Of a DNA stretch of 6,799 nucleotides, positions 5,827 to 6,799 are shown one piece after another. The notes below the pieces were generated by a model. It was not told the DNA's origin and searched no databases. It saw nothing but the letters and a program-made list of their open reading frames with translations. The stretch's first letter is position 1. The number at the start of each line of letters is the position of its first letter. Both the position numbers and the translations under genes were made by a program. Source of the DNA: Gammaproteobacteria bacterium (GTDB taxonomy: Bacteria; Pseudomonadota; Gammaproteobacteria; Natronospirales; REEB76); contig JAGWNO010000110.1 in the NCBI GenBank assembly GCA_028871235.1, positions 1-6,799 of the forward strand. The letters are read 5' to 3'.

Positions 5827-6799
5827 GGCGCCTCCCTCCTGTTAGTTGACCGCCGCTGCATGCCACCGAGCAGTGCGCTGCTGCGCGCTTCCTCGGTCAC
5901 CGGCAAGCGGATGATGAGTTGTGCACCGCCTTCCGGGCTATTCTGCGCGCGGATGCTGCCGCCATGTTCCTCGGCGAGCTTCTTGACGATGGCGAGGCCG
6001 AGTCCGGTGCCCTTGGGCTTGCTGGTCACGTAGGGCTCGAAAGCCTTACCGAGAATTTCCGTGTTGAATCCAGGACCGTTGTCCTCGACCACGATCTCTG
6101 CCAGCTCCTCCTTGCCGCGACGGTAGTAATGCGTGGTGATCTGCACCTGTCCGTCGGCGCGGCCATCCAGCGCCTCCTGGGCGTTCCTCAACAGATTATG
6201 CAGCATCTGGCGCACGCGTCCGGAATCGGCCTGTACCGGTGGCAAACCACCATCCAGTTTCAGGCGTATCCGCATGCCGATCTCGCGTGCTGGATAGAGT
6301 TCCGCAACTTCATGCACCAGCGCGTTGATATCCAGCGACGTGATCTCCAGTGGCGGTGTGCGTGCGTACTCACTGAAGGCATTGACCATGGACTTCATGG
6401 CCTCCACTTGCTGCACGATGGTATGGGTGGCACGGTCCAGCACATCGGCGTCTTCGCCGTCGAATTCACCCAGGTAGCGGCGGCGGACGCGCTCGGCAGC
6501 CAGTTGGATGGGCGTCAGCGGATTCTTGATTTCGTGCGCCAGCCGCCGCGCCACTTCGCCCCAGGCGGCTTCACGCTGCGCCTCGATGAGCGCAGTAAGG
6601 TCATCAAACACCAGCACATGTCCCGGCGGCGCTTCGCCGGCACCTGGCAGGGTGGTGCAACTCACCATCAGCACGCGTCGTCCCGAGGCACTATGCAGTG
6701 CCATCTCCTCGCGCCATTCGGTCTGCCGTGCATCCAGATGCACGCGGCAGGCGCGGACGAACTGGCCGAGCAACGAGGTATCGCCGGATGCCGTCACCA
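5823..6799 (-). CDS. ntrY: NtrY-like sensor histidine kinase (partial, 5' part missing)
   Basis: The C-terminal 324 or more residues of a histidine kinase; the reading frame stays open to the window edge, and the GTG at 6797 is probably an internal valine. Numbering from that GTG: the tail of a PAS domain at about 28-72 (ends VLVFDDLTALIEAQ), then HisKA with the H-box RLAHEIKNPLTPI (85-97) and phosphorylated H88, a second dimerisation helix (about 117-145), and an HATPase domain with N-box NLLRNAQEAL (N205), G1 DNGPGF (239-244), F-box AFEPY (252-256) and G2 GTGLGLAI (263-270). All catalytic motifs are intact. The pattern W-G-E-V-A-R-R-L-A-H-E-I-K-N-P-L-T-P-I-Q is characteristic of NtrY. NtrY kinases are usually over 700 residues, with N-terminal membrane helices and HAMP, which here would lie beyond 6799. 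It should phosphorylate D54 of the regulator it overlaps. The input signal cannot be inferred from this part. Confidence 0.93.
   Translation of the reverse strand, partial: VTASGDTSLLGQFVRACRVHLDARQTEWREEMALHSASGRRVLMVSCTTLPGAGEAPPGHVLVFDDLTALIEAQREAAWGEVARRLAHEIKNPLTPIQLAAERVRRRYLGEFDGEDADVLDRATHTIVQQVEAMKSMVNAFSEYARTPPLEITSLDINALVHEVAELYPAREIGMRIRLKLDGGLPPVQADSGRVRQMLHNLLRNAQEALDGRADGQVQITTHYYRRGKEELAEIVVEDNGPGFNTEILGKAFEPYVTSKPKGTGLGLAIVKKLAEEHGGSIRAQNSPEGGAQLIIRLPVTEEARSSALLGGMQRRSTNRREAP
5835..5840 (-). promoter_or_regulatory. Shine-Dalgarno site of the response regulator
   Basis: AGGAGG on the minus strand, eight bases before the ATG at 5826 and inside the kinase coding region. It is a full match to the anti-Shine-Dalgarno core and settles this ATG as the start. 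It also implies that the regulator can initiate independently and not only by re-initiation. Confidence 0.8.

Noticed and set aside
4519..6033. Several long plus-strand frames (up to 285 codons) opposite ntrX and ntrY
   Set aside because: They are antisense shadows of two genes whose catalytic and structural motifs are unmistakable.

Overview
The window looks like chromosome of a GC-rich (about 60%) proteobacterium, most likely a gamma- or betaproteobacterium. The basis is an NtrY/NtrX-type two-component pair, a ToxR/CadC-type membrane transcription factor and a Sel1-repeat periplasmic protein. No rRNA, tRNA, transposase or CRISPR array is visible, and nothing marks the region as a recent mobile island. 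Species cannot be named from the sequence alone.

The layout is two convergent blocks. On the + strand lie a secreted Sel1-repeat protein (81-842), then a 460-base gene-free stretch rich in GC hairpins (843-1302), then a 643-residue membrane-anchored winged-helix regulator with a FlgO/TolB-N-like periplasmic domain and TPR-like repeats (1303-3234). On the - strand, read from the right edge leftward, are a partial NtrY-like histidine kinase (cut by the window end), an NtrX-like response regulator that overlaps it by 4 bases, a small winged-helix DNA-binding protein 29 bases further on, and a six-helix membrane protein resembling a MASE1 sensor domain without an output domain, 8 bases after that. 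A strong minus-strand terminator at 3440-3490 closes this block. All four genes are therefore probably one transcription unit of signal-sensing and regulatory proteins.

The most notable feature is the NtrX-like regulator. Its receiver domain and Fis-type DNA-binding domain are intact, but the AAA+ domain between them has lost the sigma-54-contacting GAFTGA loop (about five residues deleted), the Walker A lysine (Arg), the Walker B aspartate (Asn) and the sensor-I asparagine (Val). It looks like a phosphorylation-controlled DNA-binding protein that no longer works as a sigma-54 activator. The second point of interest is the pairing of a free-standing MASE1-like membrane domain with a separate small wHTH protein, which could form a split membrane-sensor/regulator module tied to NtrYX. 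This functional link is inference.
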